Shown: positions 36,293 through 49,827, numbered from the stretch's first letter. The stretch: DNA of 64,000 nucleotides from Eudorina sp. 2006-703-Eu-15 (GCA_003117195.1 BDSI01000008.1:930001-994000), one strand, 5' to 3'. A program made the numbers and translations. Notes: generated from the sequence alone by a model not told the origin.

Positions 36293-39200
36293 TTAGGAGA
36301 GTGGTGTGGCGGCAGCAGCCCCTGCCGCACCCCCGCCGCCCGCCGCCGCCGGCTTGCCGTGCCTGCACTCCCCCTTGTGCCCCGCCCGCCAGTGCGCCAC
36401 CTGGCAGCCCTTGCCGCAGTACTGCGGGCCCCCGCAGCCGTTACACCGCAGCAGCCTCCGGCCCCCCTCGCTGTCGCCCTCCAGGCTGCTGCAGCGCGGG
36501 TTGCTGCAGCGCCGCGGCAGCTGCACGCCCCCTGCCCCTGCACCTCCCCCGCCTTCACCCCCGCCCCCTGCGTCGCCCTCCCAGCTCTCCCGCTGCAGCT
36601 CACACATCTCCGCAAGCAGCTGCGCGCCCAGCTCGTGGGCCGCACCCTCGAGCGCCCATCGGGTCACCTGGGTGGGGGCGGGGAGGGCAGCTGCCTCGCC
36701 CGCACCCGCGCCTGACACCCCCGGGGCGCTGATGCCCAACTCCGGCTCGGCGGCGTGATGCGCTGCAGGGCCCCCCTCCGCCAAGCCACCCTCCAGCTCA
36801 CTCAGCCGCGCCGCCAGCCACGGCGCGAATGGGCCCCCGAGCGGTTCGGCCGCCGTCGCGCCTTCCGGCGACCACGGACTGCACAGCATGACCCCCAGGC
36901 AGGCAGCCGGCAGCAGCCGGCCCTGGCGCATCGCCGCCGCCACCTGGTCGAGGAACTCCACGACCAGCACCGCCAGCGTCTTCACACACGCCGCCAGCAC
37001 ACAGTGCTCCTCCGCTGAGTCATCCATGGGTTGTCCTTCCACGTAGAAACGCAGCATCTCGTCCACAACATCGAGCGCCGACAGCTGCTCCAGGACCAGC
37101 GTGCGGAGTTCCTCCGCGATGGCACCGAGTGCGGTGCCGCATCCCGCCAGCTGCTGCTGCTGCAGCACCCGAGGCGGCACCGCCAGGCGGCCGCGGGCCG
37201 TTGCGTGCACTGCCAGCAGGGCCGGCAGCCACCGAAGCAGGGTAGTCCCCGTTCCGCGCCGGACCTGGACCGGACACCTGGGTTGCAGGTCCCCATCTCG
37301 GGTGCCCATCAGCCAGCTGGCTTTGGCAACGGTCGCCAGGTGGGGCAGCAGCACCCGGGCGGCCAGGAGTGTGCACCTCAGGAACTGCCGCAGAGGCACC
37401 TGCTGCTGCGGCTGCTGCTGCGGGAGGTGGTGCTGCGCGGCCTCAGCTTCCACCGGCTCCGGAGCCGGCCCGCCTTCCGCCTCTGGCACCTGTTCCGTGC
37501 CGCCTGCATCACCGGCCCGCAGACACATCGCGACTCGCTCCGCGCAGGCCACCCAGCTGCGCAATCCCGGCCTCTCCTCAAGTGGAAGGCCGAAGGTAAT
37601 CATTTCCAGCACGCCATACCGGGTGCGGGTGCTAGGGTCACCGTCGCTCCCACTCCCACTCGCAGCGCCGCCGCCGCCAGCCGTGTACGACAGCCAGGCC
37701 ACCAGCGGCTCGACGCACTTGGCCGCCAGCTTGCCCAGGGTGGCGAGGAGGGACCCCACCTGGTACGGCTCGCCGTACGCCAACAGGAGGCCCAGGGAGG
37801 GCCACCGGAGGGCGCGGGACTCGCCCCAGAGGCCGTAGGCGGTCTCGGGGGTGTCGCTGCTGCGCTGCTGCACGCGAAGGGTCCGCTCCAGGAGGGGTAT
37901 GTATCCGGCCGTCAGGACCGCCCCGAGGACCGGCGGCGCCACTGCTGCTGCAGCGGCGGTTACGGCGTCCCGGCCCCTGGCCCCTGAGAAGAAGGGGACA
38001 GACAGAGGGCCGCACGGGGTTTGGTGGGTTGCTTCGTTGGCTACTTGGTTAACTGGTTCGCTGGCTGGTCGTGTGGCCAGCACACCGACGAGTCCCATGG
38101 GTCGGCCATCGACACCGCCCCATGGGTCATGCTGACTGCATCCGTTTTTATAAAACATCACCGACATAGATGCTTGAGGCTTGACGTAGGTCCAACACAG
38201 CCGTTTCAGCCAGGTTTCAAGCAGTGCAGACCGGGGTAGGTGGGTTCTAAACACGCAACAACTTGAGAGGTACGGTAGAAACGCATAGAAACGGTACACC
38301 AGGGGCTGTGCGTCGCTTGCGGCCGGTGGTCCAGGCCTCACCTACCTTTGCTTTCCAGGTCGCATAGCCAGCCCAAAGCTGGATCCAGATCCAGATCAGA
38401 CACAGCGTTTGGGTCCATCAGTGGGTGGATCTCGGGCATCGGCTCCGTAGCATTGGCTTCCAGGCACGACAGCACAGCGTGCAGACCCGGCACCGCCACA
38501 CCCCACCACTCCCGGGCCCTGAGCCCCGCCAAGGCCGCCGCCGCCGCCGCCGTGTCCTGTCCAGCGCCAGCCCCGGCCTCCTGACTCGGCCGCCGTCGCT
38601 TGAAAGTCGCGGCGGCGCACCTCAGCGCATCCGCCACCACCATCGCGCACACACCCTTGCCAAAGGGCACCTGCAACGGGGCGGACCCTTGCCCGTCACT
38701 GCCCCCGTGGTGCTGCCGCTCCTGCCGCTTCTGCGGGGCTGCGGGGTCCCGCCGCTGCTGGCCGCACGCCCAATGGAAGTGGCAGGAGGCCGTTGCGACG
38801 CGGGCCGCTCGGAGCGCCAGCTGCCGGATGAAGCCCCGGCTGAGCGGCCGCACGGGCACTGGAGGCGACTGCTCGAAACACCACGTCCAAATTATCAGCG
38901 CGCCACACAAGGTGCCGTGCCGCAACGGCAGCTGAGGCTGCCGCCGCCGTTGCAACATGCTCTGCCTGCCGCCGTGCCCACCGGCGGCCGTCCTTGCCGC
39001 CGCCGTCTCGGACTGGTCCTCCGGCGGTTCATAGGTCGGCGGCAGCGCCTGCGCCGCGGAGAGGCCGTACATCGTGCCTCCGTCCGCCGCCGCCAGCTGA
39101 GCAACCACGTGCGCCGCCGCGCCGTACTGGAAGCAGGGCCCAGCGATTATGGCGGTGGTGCTGCTGACCGCGACGTCGTACCGGCTGGCAGGGCACATGC

Positions 39201-40116
39201 TGAACCCCTTGGCGGCAATGGCGGCCAGCGTCATGAAGATATGGTCGACCGTTTGCATGACGCAGTTGTATTGTCGGCCAAGAAACGAAGCGGAGCTGGG
39301 CCCACTGCTCGGCGCGCACGCCAGCACCCGGGGAGGTATTTGGCGGTGGCCGCCGCCGGCTTCTGCGCCGCTGCTGCACTGCATCCCGATGTGCACGAGG
39401 GCGCAGACGGCCTGCTCCATGAGGCCGCTGCGGGCGAGCTGGTCCAGCACCGAGGCAACGTCGGGTCCTGGCGGCTCCGGCGGCGCTGATGACGCGGCGA
39501 CAGAGCCTCTCGGTGCTGAGACGGGCCGTGTGGCGCATAGCACGAGGTCGATGAGGTCAAATAAGGACCACAGGAACTTCAGGTCGGCGGGTAGCCGCCC
39601 GTCGGCCCTCAAGGCCGCGAGGGCAGCGGCCGCCGCTGGCAGGACGTCCATGCGCAGCGCGAGGTCCACGACGTCCAGCAACAGCGGGCCATTTTTGTTC
39701 GATCGAACCTTTTGCAGTATCAGGACGATGAGCCAGGAAAGGCTGCAGTACGGCTCGCAGTCGGTGGCGGACAGCGAGTCCGCGTTTGCGAGGACGCGCA
39801 GGCACAAGGCTTGCAGCTGCAGCACTGCCACTCGTGCCGCGGGGTTGCTCCACAGAAGGCGCGAGAAAGCGGGAAACATGGGGCCCCCGGCGAGAACACA
39901 GTACCCGGTGGCCGACTTAAACAAAGTCCTGAGCTTGTTCGCAGGCAGAAGCAATGACCGACCGTTGGCAATCTGCGCGACCCAGAAGGCCGCGGAATCG
40001 CAGCATATCGATGAAAAGTCTTGCACTGCGATTTCATCAGCATTCCTGGGTTCGGATTCCGAGGCCAAAGCAGGCTTGACCCTAGAGTGAGGCTGTTTCC
40101 TTGAATTCATTGCCAA
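36293..40116 (-). CDS. MYND zinc-finger protein, 1152 residues
   Basis: Two exons, 40116-38342 and 37976-36293, joined across a 365-base intron in phase 2 (donor GTGAGG, acceptor CCAG). The first 1000 or so residues are alpha-helical and Ala/Leu-rich with no catalytic motif I recognise. The MYND finger is near the C-terminus, at about residues 1080-1130: CSNPRC, then CNGCGGPQYCGKGCQVAHWRAGHKGEC. All the paired Cys and the His/Cys ligands are present. MYND fingers bind proline-rich peptides and mediate protein-protein contacts. Long proteins with one C-terminal MYND finger are strongly expanded in chlamydomonadalean algae; their roles are mostly unknown. A closely related inverted copy lies at 62361 onward. 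Confidence 0.85.
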
Positions 40117-43100
40117 ACCGGCATTCGCATGAGTGTCTAATAATTACAAATGGTCAAGCTGCTTCAGCCAGGTCTACAGCTGTCAAGACACATCTGCACG
40201 ACACCAAGCACGTCCATAGATTCTTTCCTCCTTTTAGTTATCTCGTCTTTGTGCGCCCCTTACGACGTAAATCGTTGTGGGGGAACGCATGTCAGTATTG
40301 GCCATACGACCAGTACAACATGTAACATGCATACATACATCCAAAGGCTGACTCGCTGACAAACAGGACCCGGACTGTACGGCTTTGACCATTTCCCAGG
40401 CCACACTATGCTCGTCCGAGTACGGTTGACGAGAGTTTGTACTTCAGCATTTGCGCTGAGCAAGCAGTTATATAACTAAGTGTCCCCTTCCCCGTTACCT
40501 GGCCGTCCGCAAGCGTCAACGATATGCTTGCACTCTGACACACTTACATTGCAGTAATATTGACAAGGGTAATTTTGATTACCCTAAACCCTAACGGGCT
40601 CCCAGGGAGGAAACAACCTGGCCGCCTGCCTGCCTGCATACGTCCATGATCCGTGCCCGTGTCGCCTGCTTTCTCCGACGGACTTGCCTTGCCGAACAAC
40701 ACATTGAGGACTCCCCGCCCCAGGAGCGTGTGGTCCAGGCCAACGGCGGGGCCGGGCAGCGCGGAGACGAAGCAACGAACGCACAGGAACATACACGCAA
40801 GGCGGGTTTCTTACTAAATATATGCAAGGCGCACCTACGGTATTTGGCGGCAAATAAAACGATACAGCCAGCCACCACGCAGGCCCCTGCTGGCGCCGGC
40901 GGGACGGTCGCCGAAGTCAGCGAAGGTGCACACCTGTGCACATGCACCAGACGAACACACGCACACGCCGCAGACGGGCGGGCTTCTTTGATATGCTCAA
41001 GATCATACACACACACGCCCGCGTAATTATCATCTGCTGCAAAAGCCAGATAGATGCAGATCGGCGCCAGCCGACACAGCTTTGCCGCTGGCTAATCATT
41101 CGTCTGCAGCCTTCCCTCGGAACAATAATGATAATGATATCAATACGCACGCTGCGTGGGCGAAGGGGCCAAGGGCGTTGAGGCTCGCTGAGAGCCTACA
41201 TGCCGTTGCCACAGCAGCCTCCCTATTCATGTTCGGCCCAGGGCTGGGCAGGAGCGGCCTGATGATTCGCATAGGGTTTGGCATCTACCGGGCGCAGCAG
41301 CTACCGCATGCCCCTTGCAAGACGCGCACTCCGATCCGTCCTGCCTTGTCACCGGCCAACTAACTCAAGTATTCTTATTACGGCATACGACGTACGTACG
41401 TACGGGCATCCGCAGGGCGGCGGGCGCTACCTTGCGTCACGCGCGCTGCTGCCTTGACAACCAACGAACAACGCGTCGATGATTCGACGCTTACTTGCAT
41501 ACATGACATGTACGCATACAACACGTACGTACCGTACATGTATGCTAATCCGAGCTGCCGGCGTCGGTCGCGCTCATCGTCATCGCCCCACGCACAGCAT
41601 GTATGGGTAGCTAGCGTGTGTTCGGCGGGAAACCCGCCCGGACCCCAAACAGCCCGAATTATGGTGTATGCCAGACGAGCGGCCAGAGCACCGGCGGTCC
41701 GCACAGGCTCGATGGCAGACGTGACATTAATGCCAGCAGCCCGACCCCAGCGACGACACGACAGCCCGAGCGACGCGACTGCTCTGTCGCCACCCGATGC
41801 GGCGGCGGCGCGCCCGCCCGCCCATCCGTCAATCTGCCTAACCTTCCATAACCTTTTCGCAGGTCTGGAGTGCACTGGCAGGTTCTCACGCATTCATAAG
41901 GGCAAACCGTTCCCGTGCGTGCGCAGCTACGTACATACACGCCTTGCTTCCATGTATGCGCCCTACCTACTTCCTTTCGCACGCACTCGTACATACACTT
42001 GCTTGCCGGCATGAATGCACCGGAATGCAGCCTTGCAGCATGCGGCCCGGACGGTCGCATGTATGTGTGCGCGGGGCGGCGGACAGACTACGTACTAAGG
42101 CGCGCCGCCGGCGCGCGGCACACAAGGCGGCGCCTGGTGGGCATTCTCTGTCCGGTGGGCTCAACTCAACTCAATCCCCAAAGCCCAGGTAGCCCATCCA
42201 GATAGGCCCAACAATCTCTCTAGCGGAAGCCCCCAATCCCGCACGCACGCACCGAAAAATCACTTTCGTAAGTTGTGCATATTGAGATGCACGTACGACA
42301 AACAAGTATACGACTAGCGTTTCGTCCAGGGCGCGGGGCGTCGTCAGTTGCGACGCCGGCGCCCACATCCATTCACACGACAGAATGGCGGCGCAGTCCA
42401 GTACGTACTGCATGCATGGCCCCAAAGCAGATTGCCTGCCTGTCCGTCGGGGCAATCAATCTGCGTGTATGGTCACCCGCCGGAGCACGCGCGGACCTCC
42501 GATCGACGACCCCTTCCGCAGGCCGGCGCCGTGCGTCTATCTCCGGGATGCCGGAGCGAGCGCTCCATCCATCTCTTTCCTAACATCTATCACGCACCGA
42601 ATATTTCTCCAGCAAGCTAGCAAGTACACAAGCGAGCGCGCGCGGACACGAAGCGAGCGAGTTCGAGCATCAACAAATAGTCCCTTTACGGGGTCCTCTT
42701 TAACGTTCATTCATTCAAATAGTCGCATTAAGTAATAAGAAAGAAGGGAGCGGGTTGGCGACAGACGCGCCGGCGGCACAGTGTAGTGCCGCCCTCGTCG
42801 GCCGTACGCCGCAACAAGTTAGCCCAGCGGCTACGACGGCGACGACACTCGTGCTTGGCTGCTGGTTGCCGTTATTCTTGATCCCTGGAGGCCGCACTTC
42901 TTGATCCTCCACAACACGTATGTCGCGCCCCAGCAGCCCACGCACGCATTAAGCCAAACACACGAGTCGAGTGCTCAAAATCAAGTACGCGATAATACCT
43001 TGCGCGCGTTGAGCTCGCAACAGGCCGAGCGCACGTCAGTGCGACGGACAAAGCACTTCCGAACCGTTAATAAATAGTGATCTTCAAAGATACCATGAAG

Positions 43101-43515
43101 GAAGTTCATAAAGTTATGCAGTTCACGATATGCTTCCGCGCCCCAATCCACCCCGCGCATGCAGGTACGGCAGCAGGCGGCCCACGCAGGCACTCAGCAA
43201 GCGGATGTGCACTGCAGGAAGCAAGGCATGGCTTCAGTTCTGCTGATTAGGATACATCCCCAATCAAAGTACACCATCAAAAAGGACGGGGCGGGTGTGG
43301 CCCTGGCCACGCCTGGCCACGCGAGCAAGCAAGGGATGAAGCCAGCAGGGAGCTCGGCGCGGCCGCGACCGAGCGTTTTCGCTGCGCAGCGCAGCGCCGC
43401 CCCGACTGGCAAGGCGGGCAGCAGGTTGGTGTATGTCAGCCAGGCATCTATCGGGCATCGGCGGGCTCTGCCCCATAATAGTGGCGTGTGCGCCTGAATA
43501 ATGTTCCGATTCACA
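40117..43515. other. Intergenic, no supported gene
   Basis: 3.4 kb between the MYND gene start and the STA stop. It is rich in short TACGTACG-type palindromes (for example about 41390-41410 and 41520-41545) and CGCACGCAC-type runs. Open frames are short and contradictory. No RNA gene or transposon terminus was identified. Confidence 0.45.
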
Positions 43516-43812
43516 CTACTCAACGTCCGTATTAGGCTTCTGCACGCCCTTGGGCTTTCTGGATCTCCTACCGGCTGACATGACGCCTAACAGGCCACAT
43601 CCCGGATGTTGAGGCGCTGGAGGCGGTGGAGGTGGCGGCGGCGGTGGAGGTGTGGGCGGCTTGGGCGACCTGCTGCGTGCCTTCTTGGAGCGTCCCAGCA
43701 GCTGCCGCCGATGGCTCTCTGTTGCCTCCACGTCCTCCTCCTCATCCTCCTCCTCGTCCTCCTCCTCGTCCTCCTCCTCGTCGTGTTCGTGCATATAGTC
43801 CTCCTCCTCCTC

Positions 43813-43843
<31 letters not shown>

Positions 43844-46800
43844 ATGAGCTGCTGCTTCAGCAGCAGCCACGGCCGCCACGCATCATCGGGCTTGGCCGTC
43901 AGGCCCAGCTGCGTCGCCGCAGACAGAAAGATTTCGTCCAGCTGACTGAGTACGACACCGAACCTGGGCGGTTGGGACGAGCAGGGGTATGCACGTACGG
44001 TATGCAACGGTGGGAGGCTCAGGGGGCTGCGGGCGGGTAGGCGGTCGCTTGGAGCTGTGGAGCGCCGCGGTAACCAACTAACGGCGGGAAGGCGGGGCCG
44101 CATCGGCTGCGGCCGAATGACAACAGTGGCTTGAGGACCCCATGGGCACACCACCATGTGTGACAGCATCCTACACACCCCATTTGATTGCGGTACAAAG
44201 ACAATGACAACATACGTACACCAATGTACTAGCAGGCTACAGGCCAGAGCCACGCGTGCGTGGGCCAGGGCGGCCAGGGGGCGTTCAATAATGCGTGGGC
44301 AGCTGTTTGCTTGACACGCGGGCATTCTCCGGGCTTATTAGCTATCCTCCTCGCATGGCCCGCACGCACTCCATCCCGCCTTGCCTGCGAAAGAAGAAGG
44401 AACACACTGGCACACACGGTACGATCCGCCGTACTTGTACGAACGTACCTGTACCACCGTTGGTCGTGCACCTGTCGGCTGAGGAGCGGCTGCAGGTCCC
44501 CCAGGCCGCAGCTGTCCAGATCCAACCCCGTAGAGTGGGCCACGCGCGCTGTCGACCAGGCGTGGATCTGCGGGCGGTGTGTGTGTGTGGGGGGGTAGAG
44601 GTGTGCGGGTGTTGTGTAAAAGAAAACTGCGGGTAGGCGTGTGTTTAATGAGAAGCCCACCCATAACGGGTGTCCGTGTGTGTGTTTGTGTGCAGGTGTG
44701 CGGTTGTGCGGGTGGGGTGGGGGTTTAAAGTAAAGACAGCCCAGACACACGCAGACCCAGCCTGTGGGTGGGGGTCTCACATGGCCGGGCGAGAAGGGGA
44801 TACGGTCCAGGCAGCACTGCACCATGACGTCATGATACCACAGATCGCAAGAGCGCAAGGTCGAGTCATCCGCAGCGCGTGGAGCACAAACACGCTGTCG
44901 TCATCCCCGGCCGGCCAGGCGTCGCTCCCGCTTTGGCAGTCATGAAGCCACACATGCGGTGGTCCGGCAGGAGGAGCGACACCGCCCCAACGCCCCATTC
45001 ACCCACCCACGCACCCTAGCCGCCCACCCACCTCAGCCAGTGTTTTGTTCCAGCCCAGCCCCATCCGCATCAGCATTCTCGATGCTTCCTCCCCGGCTCC
45101 CAGATCCAGAATCAGGTCGTACTGCGCCAGCAGCTGCTTCGCGACCACCTCGTGGGCCTCGCCGATGCCGTACAGGGGAGCATGAAAGCCGCGCTCGCCA
45201 ATCAGTGACCTGCAGTGTGCGTGTGTGTCGTACAGTTGTACGAGGAACGGGGCGGACCGTACGGGGCAACGGGGGTGAACGAAGCCCACTCCGTCAGTGT
45301 CGCGACACAGGTTTCTGGCTGCTGCAATTCGAGTTTCTCGACCACATCACGCACCCGCGCCAGCAGAATCTGCTGGCTGCACAGCCCTCCCACGCACAGT
45401 CAACATCAGACACCCATTACTACCAAGTACGATGTCGTACACACGTACCGAACATTGTAGTTGTCCGCAACCGGCGGCGCGAACGTCTCCCAGGTGGCGG
45501 CGGAGGCGTTGCAGAAGAGCTGCCTGAACTGGCCCAGGGCGTCTCGACCCGGGAACAGGACGGAGCGCAGCCGCAGGATCATGTACTTGAGGTTGCTCAC
45601 GAGGCGGGACAGGGGCTCCCTGGGGGACCCAAAGGGGACGGCCACGGACACAGGACGCGGCGCGCGGTAGTTACGCAGTATGCCCGGGGGATCATGCCCG
45701 GGGGATGAGGGGCGATCGCCAAACAATGGAGAAGGTATTTCGTGCCGACATATAGACCGGATGCACAACCAGCCGGCGGGAGGCCGGGTGACACCATTGT
45801 AACTGCCATGGGACCAACCGCTGCGTCTGTCGGACGTCCTATCTAAATGGGTGCCAGACTGCCTGAACTCCCACTTTCACTTTTGCATAAACACGATGCG
45901 GTGTGACCGTTGTGACCGTTGTGACCGTTGTGACCCCGTCACACAAGAGAGCCCCGGAGTGCACCCTCCGTACCTGATGCTGATCACATTGACGAACTGG
46001 GGACAGATACGCGTGCCGTACATGTCGTGCAGACCACCGGTCAGCGTGTACTCGTTGGCGACGTAGTTGTACCCGTGGTCGCGCGCAAAGCGCAGCCGCC
46101 CCGCGCAGTCGGTGACTTCCGACATCCGGCCGAGCACATCGAAACGCGAACACACCCTGCGGCGCCCCGAGCGACACATCAGCAACGCCGAGCGACACGT
46201 CAGCAAACAAACGGACGAAACGTTGCCGTACGACAGTATTACGCATACAGAAGGGCAAGCCGCGGCCGGCCTCCAAGCGGTCGTGCACAGCTGAATAATT
46301 AACGGATCAGACGGACCGAATGAATGAGGCGCCGTGGTAACAGAACGAACGTTCCCTGGTGAAATAAGACCTGGCCTACCTGCGCCCGGCAGCACACACT
46401 TGGTACGTAACACAGTTAGTGGGCGCACCACCTCGGTCGTGTGCTCGTGTCGCATACCCACCCGACTCGTGCAGTATGCTGCGGCAGCCCACGGCCCCTT
46501 CACTACGGTATAGCCGAAGAACAATCAAAGGGTAGAAGAATACCGACGATGGACAGATGCCCTGGGGACAGACCGCCAATGAGGAGAGACCCTCAGCAGG
46601 AGGATTAAGATGGGCCAAGCCACCGCCAGCTAGGGTGCCTCCAGCGCACGTAGCTGCCTTTGGGTCCGTGCTTGGGTGCGTGCTCGGGTCAGTGCTTGTT
46701 CCGCTGGCAACACGCTCATGGTAGAGTAGGGAGCACGTTGTCACCGTTGCTAGGGCTGCAGGCTCCTGGAGATGCGGGTGCGGGTGCGGGTGCGGGTGCG

Positions 46801-49727
46801 GACTGCGGACTGCGGACTGCGGACTGCGGACTGCGGACTGCGGACTGCGGACTGCGGGTGCGGGTGCGGGTGCGGGTGCGGGTGCGGGTGCGGGTGCGGG
46901 TGCGGGTGCGGGTGCGGGTGCGGGTGCGGGTGCGGGTGCGGGTGCGGGTGCGGGTGCGGGTGCGGGTGCGGGTGCGGGTGCGGGTGCGGGTGCGGGTGCG
47001 GGTGCGGGTGCGGGTGCGGGTGCGGGTGCGGGTGCGGGTGCGGGTGCGGGTGCGGGTGCGGGTGCGGGTGCGGGTGCGGGTGCGGGTGCGGGTGCGGGTG
47101 CGGGTGCGGGTGCGGGTGCGGGTGCGGGTGCGGGTGCGGGTGCGGGTGCGGGTGCGGGTGCGGGTGCGGGTGCGGGTGCGGGTGCGGGTGTGGAGGTGAT
47201 TGCAGTCCTGGCTTGTGATTGGGCAGTGGGCGCGTCACTGGGAGGTTCAGGCCGACGGTTTCCAGCCAGCCGGCCTCTGCACCCAGGAAGCACATGACTT
47301 GACGTCATGTACACTCCAGTTAAGGGCGGAGAACTGCTTGATGTGCAGATCCGGGACTCGTACACGTCCACAGCTCGCGTAACGGCTGGAGTAAAACCCA
47401 CTCTGCTGGCCGCCGCCGCCCTGGCTGGACGCCTTACGCCTTCCCCCACATTATCATTATCATCAGTAATGAACTCGTTGGTCTATTTCCCACGGGCCCT
47501 GCTGTCCACCCAGCAGCAAGCCAGCAACACTCACTGTCTGTGGCCGGGGTCGGTCTTCACGGGGACGCTGCCCACCTCGCGCATCACCGTGCCGTTGATC
47601 CAGTGACACTCGTCATCGAATTCGTACACGGTGGAATGCAGGCTGGACGAGCACAAGTTGCTTCCTGGTTTTGCATTCGGGTGGGGTGATGGGGTGGCCG
47701 GGTAGACTGTTGGAGGCGCAACGTGCACGGCGGGCGAGTGCTGGCAGTCCGCAGCTGCCTCTCGACGACGCACAGTCCAAAGATTTGAGTCAAAAATGTA
47801 GCGGCACGGGTTCTCTGCCGCCGAGTGAACACGAGGAGAATGAAGGAGGTATGATTGGGCACCCCTCTCAACTAATACGCATGGATTTGGGCCCGTAGTA
47901 CACCGTACAGTAAACTGCACAACTATGATGCTGTACTGTGCGTCCCCTAACTGATATCCTCTCACGCACTGTATCCGTCGCAAGCACGCAGTCACATGCA
48001 AGTCCGCCCATTCCTGCCCTGTCGTACACCCGTACTTACTCGCCGCCGAGCCCCAGCTGGTGCCCCCCGCTTTGGAGATGTGGAAGTACTCAATGATGCC
48101 CCGTTGAACGACCGATTCCACGTGGATCTCGTACAGCTACGCAGCAAGGATTGAACGTACGGCATGAAAGGGTCCTTGTTCAGTCCGTTCCTGGTGTCGA
48201 CCAGCTGCTGGCAGCACCGCCGGGTGCGGCGTGGGCGGTTGCGCAACAATACTACTCAAATCACGTGATGCGGAACGAACATGGTCGTCCCATCACATGA
48301 CTAAAGTCGTACTGCTGCAAGTCATGTGATGCGGATTACGGAACGCATGAGCGTGATCGACAGATGGAGCTGCCGCGACGGGGCGCAGTCAACATTCATC
48401 TGGGACACCAGATCGTGATGATCGCCGTGCTAGCTAGCCGGTGCAAGAACAGCAGCACTGCAGCAGGAACCCGGCTGCACCCGCTCGTACAATCGTACGT
48501 ACGACGCACCAGGGTCACCAGCTGCAGTACCTCCTCCTTGACTGGTCGCGGCGTTCCCCGCAGGTGCCGATGCAGCCCGTTGACCCAGCCCAGCAGTAAG
48601 TGCGACAGCAGCAACCGCCGTACCAGAGGCAAACCGCCGTACTTCACATCCAATGCTGGTGTTGAGGCAGACACGTCATCACCGCTGACCATGCCGGGCT
48701 GGTCATCCTTGTCATCAGAAGAAGTATCGCCCCCGCCGCCATCGTTGCCATCCAGTTCGCTGCTACTGCTTTCACTGACGTCGTCTGTTGGGACATCCAC
48801 GGTATCGGAGCTACTAGTACTGCTGATTTGATCACCGATACTGCTGCTGCTGGTATCGTCATCCTGCTTGACGGGCTCGAACGACTCCGCCAAAAGCCGC
48901 TTGAGAGTCGAAGTGCCTTGCACCTGCCGGGCAGGGCCGCCTCCCTGGGCCAGGCGCCTGCTGGGGAGGGCACTCTCTTTGCGGTTGCGTGTGGTACCCC
49001 TACTGCTCTCCTTCATCGGTTCGGGATCAAGCACTTCATCACCGCGGATTGGCCCACTCTGTTCTTGATTGGTGCGTCTGCTGCCGCTACCGCTGCTAAC
49101 ACCGCCATTATTCCCGCTGCTCATCGCCTCCAGCCACTGCTGCCGCTGCTCCCTCTGCAGGCGGCGGTGTTCTTGCAGAAATGTGTTAGCCGCGACAGCC
49201 CAACCGGCCAGGGCCTCGGAGCTGGTGGGGCCGAGGGGGTAGTTACGGATGAAGGTGGTCAGGAAGGCCGCCGTGCCACCCTGGAGCAACTCTGGCGCGG
49301 GGGCGGGGCAACCCAGTAACGGTGTCGCCTTGACAGACCCGCTGCGCTTTTTTTTCCCGACGCCGTCCGACGATGACGATGACGGATTACAACGCTGGAG
49401 GTTCAATAGAAGTGCCTTCGTTGTGTCGATGATGTGGTGCAGGTTGGCTGCCAACTCGTGCAGAGCCTCGCTGTCAATGTCTGACATGCGCGTCCCGCTG
49501 GTGGTTCCGAGGCTGGAATGCCATTGGAACTTAGCTTTAAACAAGATTTTAAGTGTTTCCGTCGCAAGCTGGGCTTCATTTGCTTCGCGCACAATGCGCT
49601 CTGTGGTGACTGCGCCATCGGTTTGCGCGGCAACCAGCTGCCAGCGTAATGCACTGAATGTAGGACTAAATACGTTCAGTTGAAACAACAATACGAATGC
49701 GATAAGGCTCCGTGTCGTCTGCATCAC
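43516..49727 (-). CDS. Sulfotransferase STA with long N-terminal module (847 residues)
   Basis: Eight exons: 49727-48510, 48136-48040, 47664-47535, 46156-45974, 45619-45449, 45209-45032, 44567-44449, 43963-43516 (2544 bases). Signal-anchor start (SLIAFVLLFQLNVF). Exon 1 encodes about 400 residues: a helical region and a Ser/Asp/Thr-rich acidic linker with no known domain. The PAPS 5'-phosphosulfate loop HISKAGGTS is at residues 425-433 and the 3'-phosphate R-x7-S motif (REPLSRLVS) at 543-551. YVANEYTLTGGLHDMYG and DLILDLGAGEEASRMLMRMGLGW are shared with STB and match ST1 segments. The last exon has Gln, Glu/Asp and Pro homopolymer runs and a basic end. Intron 3 (1378 bases) carries a large GGGTGC array. 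Likely a Golgi carbohydrate or glycoprotein sulfotransferase; the acceptor is unknown. A pair of start Mets (49727, 49724) is present. Confidence 0.8.
45900..45936 (+). repeat. GTGACCGTT nonamer repeat in STA intron 4
   Basis: Three to four units of GTGACCGTT just downstream of STA exon 4. The matching position in STB has only a single GTGACC-like pair (about 59066-59080), so the repeat is expanded in STA. Confidence 0.85.
46775..47190 (+). repeat. GGGTGC hexamer array with an embedded GACTGCG block, STA intron 3
   Basis: About four GGGTGC units, then eight perfect GACTGCG heptamers (46801-46856), then about 55 almost perfect GGGTGC units up to 47190. It translates as dipeptide repeats (Val-Arg, Gly-Cys, Pro-Ala, His-Pro) in the various frames, which are artefacts. 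The STB sister intron has the same flanks (GGAGATGCGGGTGCGGGTGT ... CTTGTGATTGGGC) around only two or three units at about 59720-59760. Confidence 0.98.
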
Positions 49728-49810
49728 CTATTGCTGCTCGCGCACGCACGAAAGCATGACTGGCACGTCAGGTCCGACGCAGATTGCTTGTATAATGCGT
49801 GTAACGACTG

Positions 49811-49821
49811 AAAAACATATA
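49811..49821 (-). promoter_or_regulatory. TATA-like element of STA
   Basis: TATATGTTTTT on the minus strand, about 85-95 bases before the STA start codon. The same 11-mer lies at nearly the same distance before STB, while the surrounding sequence has diverged. Confidence 0.5.
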
Positions 49822-49827
49822 TTTATG

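Noticed and set aside
46190..46320. VHDR.EAGR...VVRQRF.RLFAD frame conserved between STA and STB next to exon 4
   Set aside because: It lies in intron 3 immediately before the exon 4 acceptor. It is not needed for phase, and STA has a local duplication there that STB lacks.
46376..47449. Long frames on both strands through the GGGTGC array (Pro-Ala, His-Pro, Val-Arg, Gly-Cys dipeptide repeats)
   Set aside because: All frames of a stop-free hexamer are open. The array sits in STA intron 3, which splices cleanly, and the sister gene lacks the array.
46480..47450. Exon-like PRYASCGRVRV coding block shared by the STA and STB intron 3
   Set aside because: Exon 3 (phase 2) joins exon 4 directly in frame in both genes, and the extra block hits a stop in STB; best read as conserved intron.
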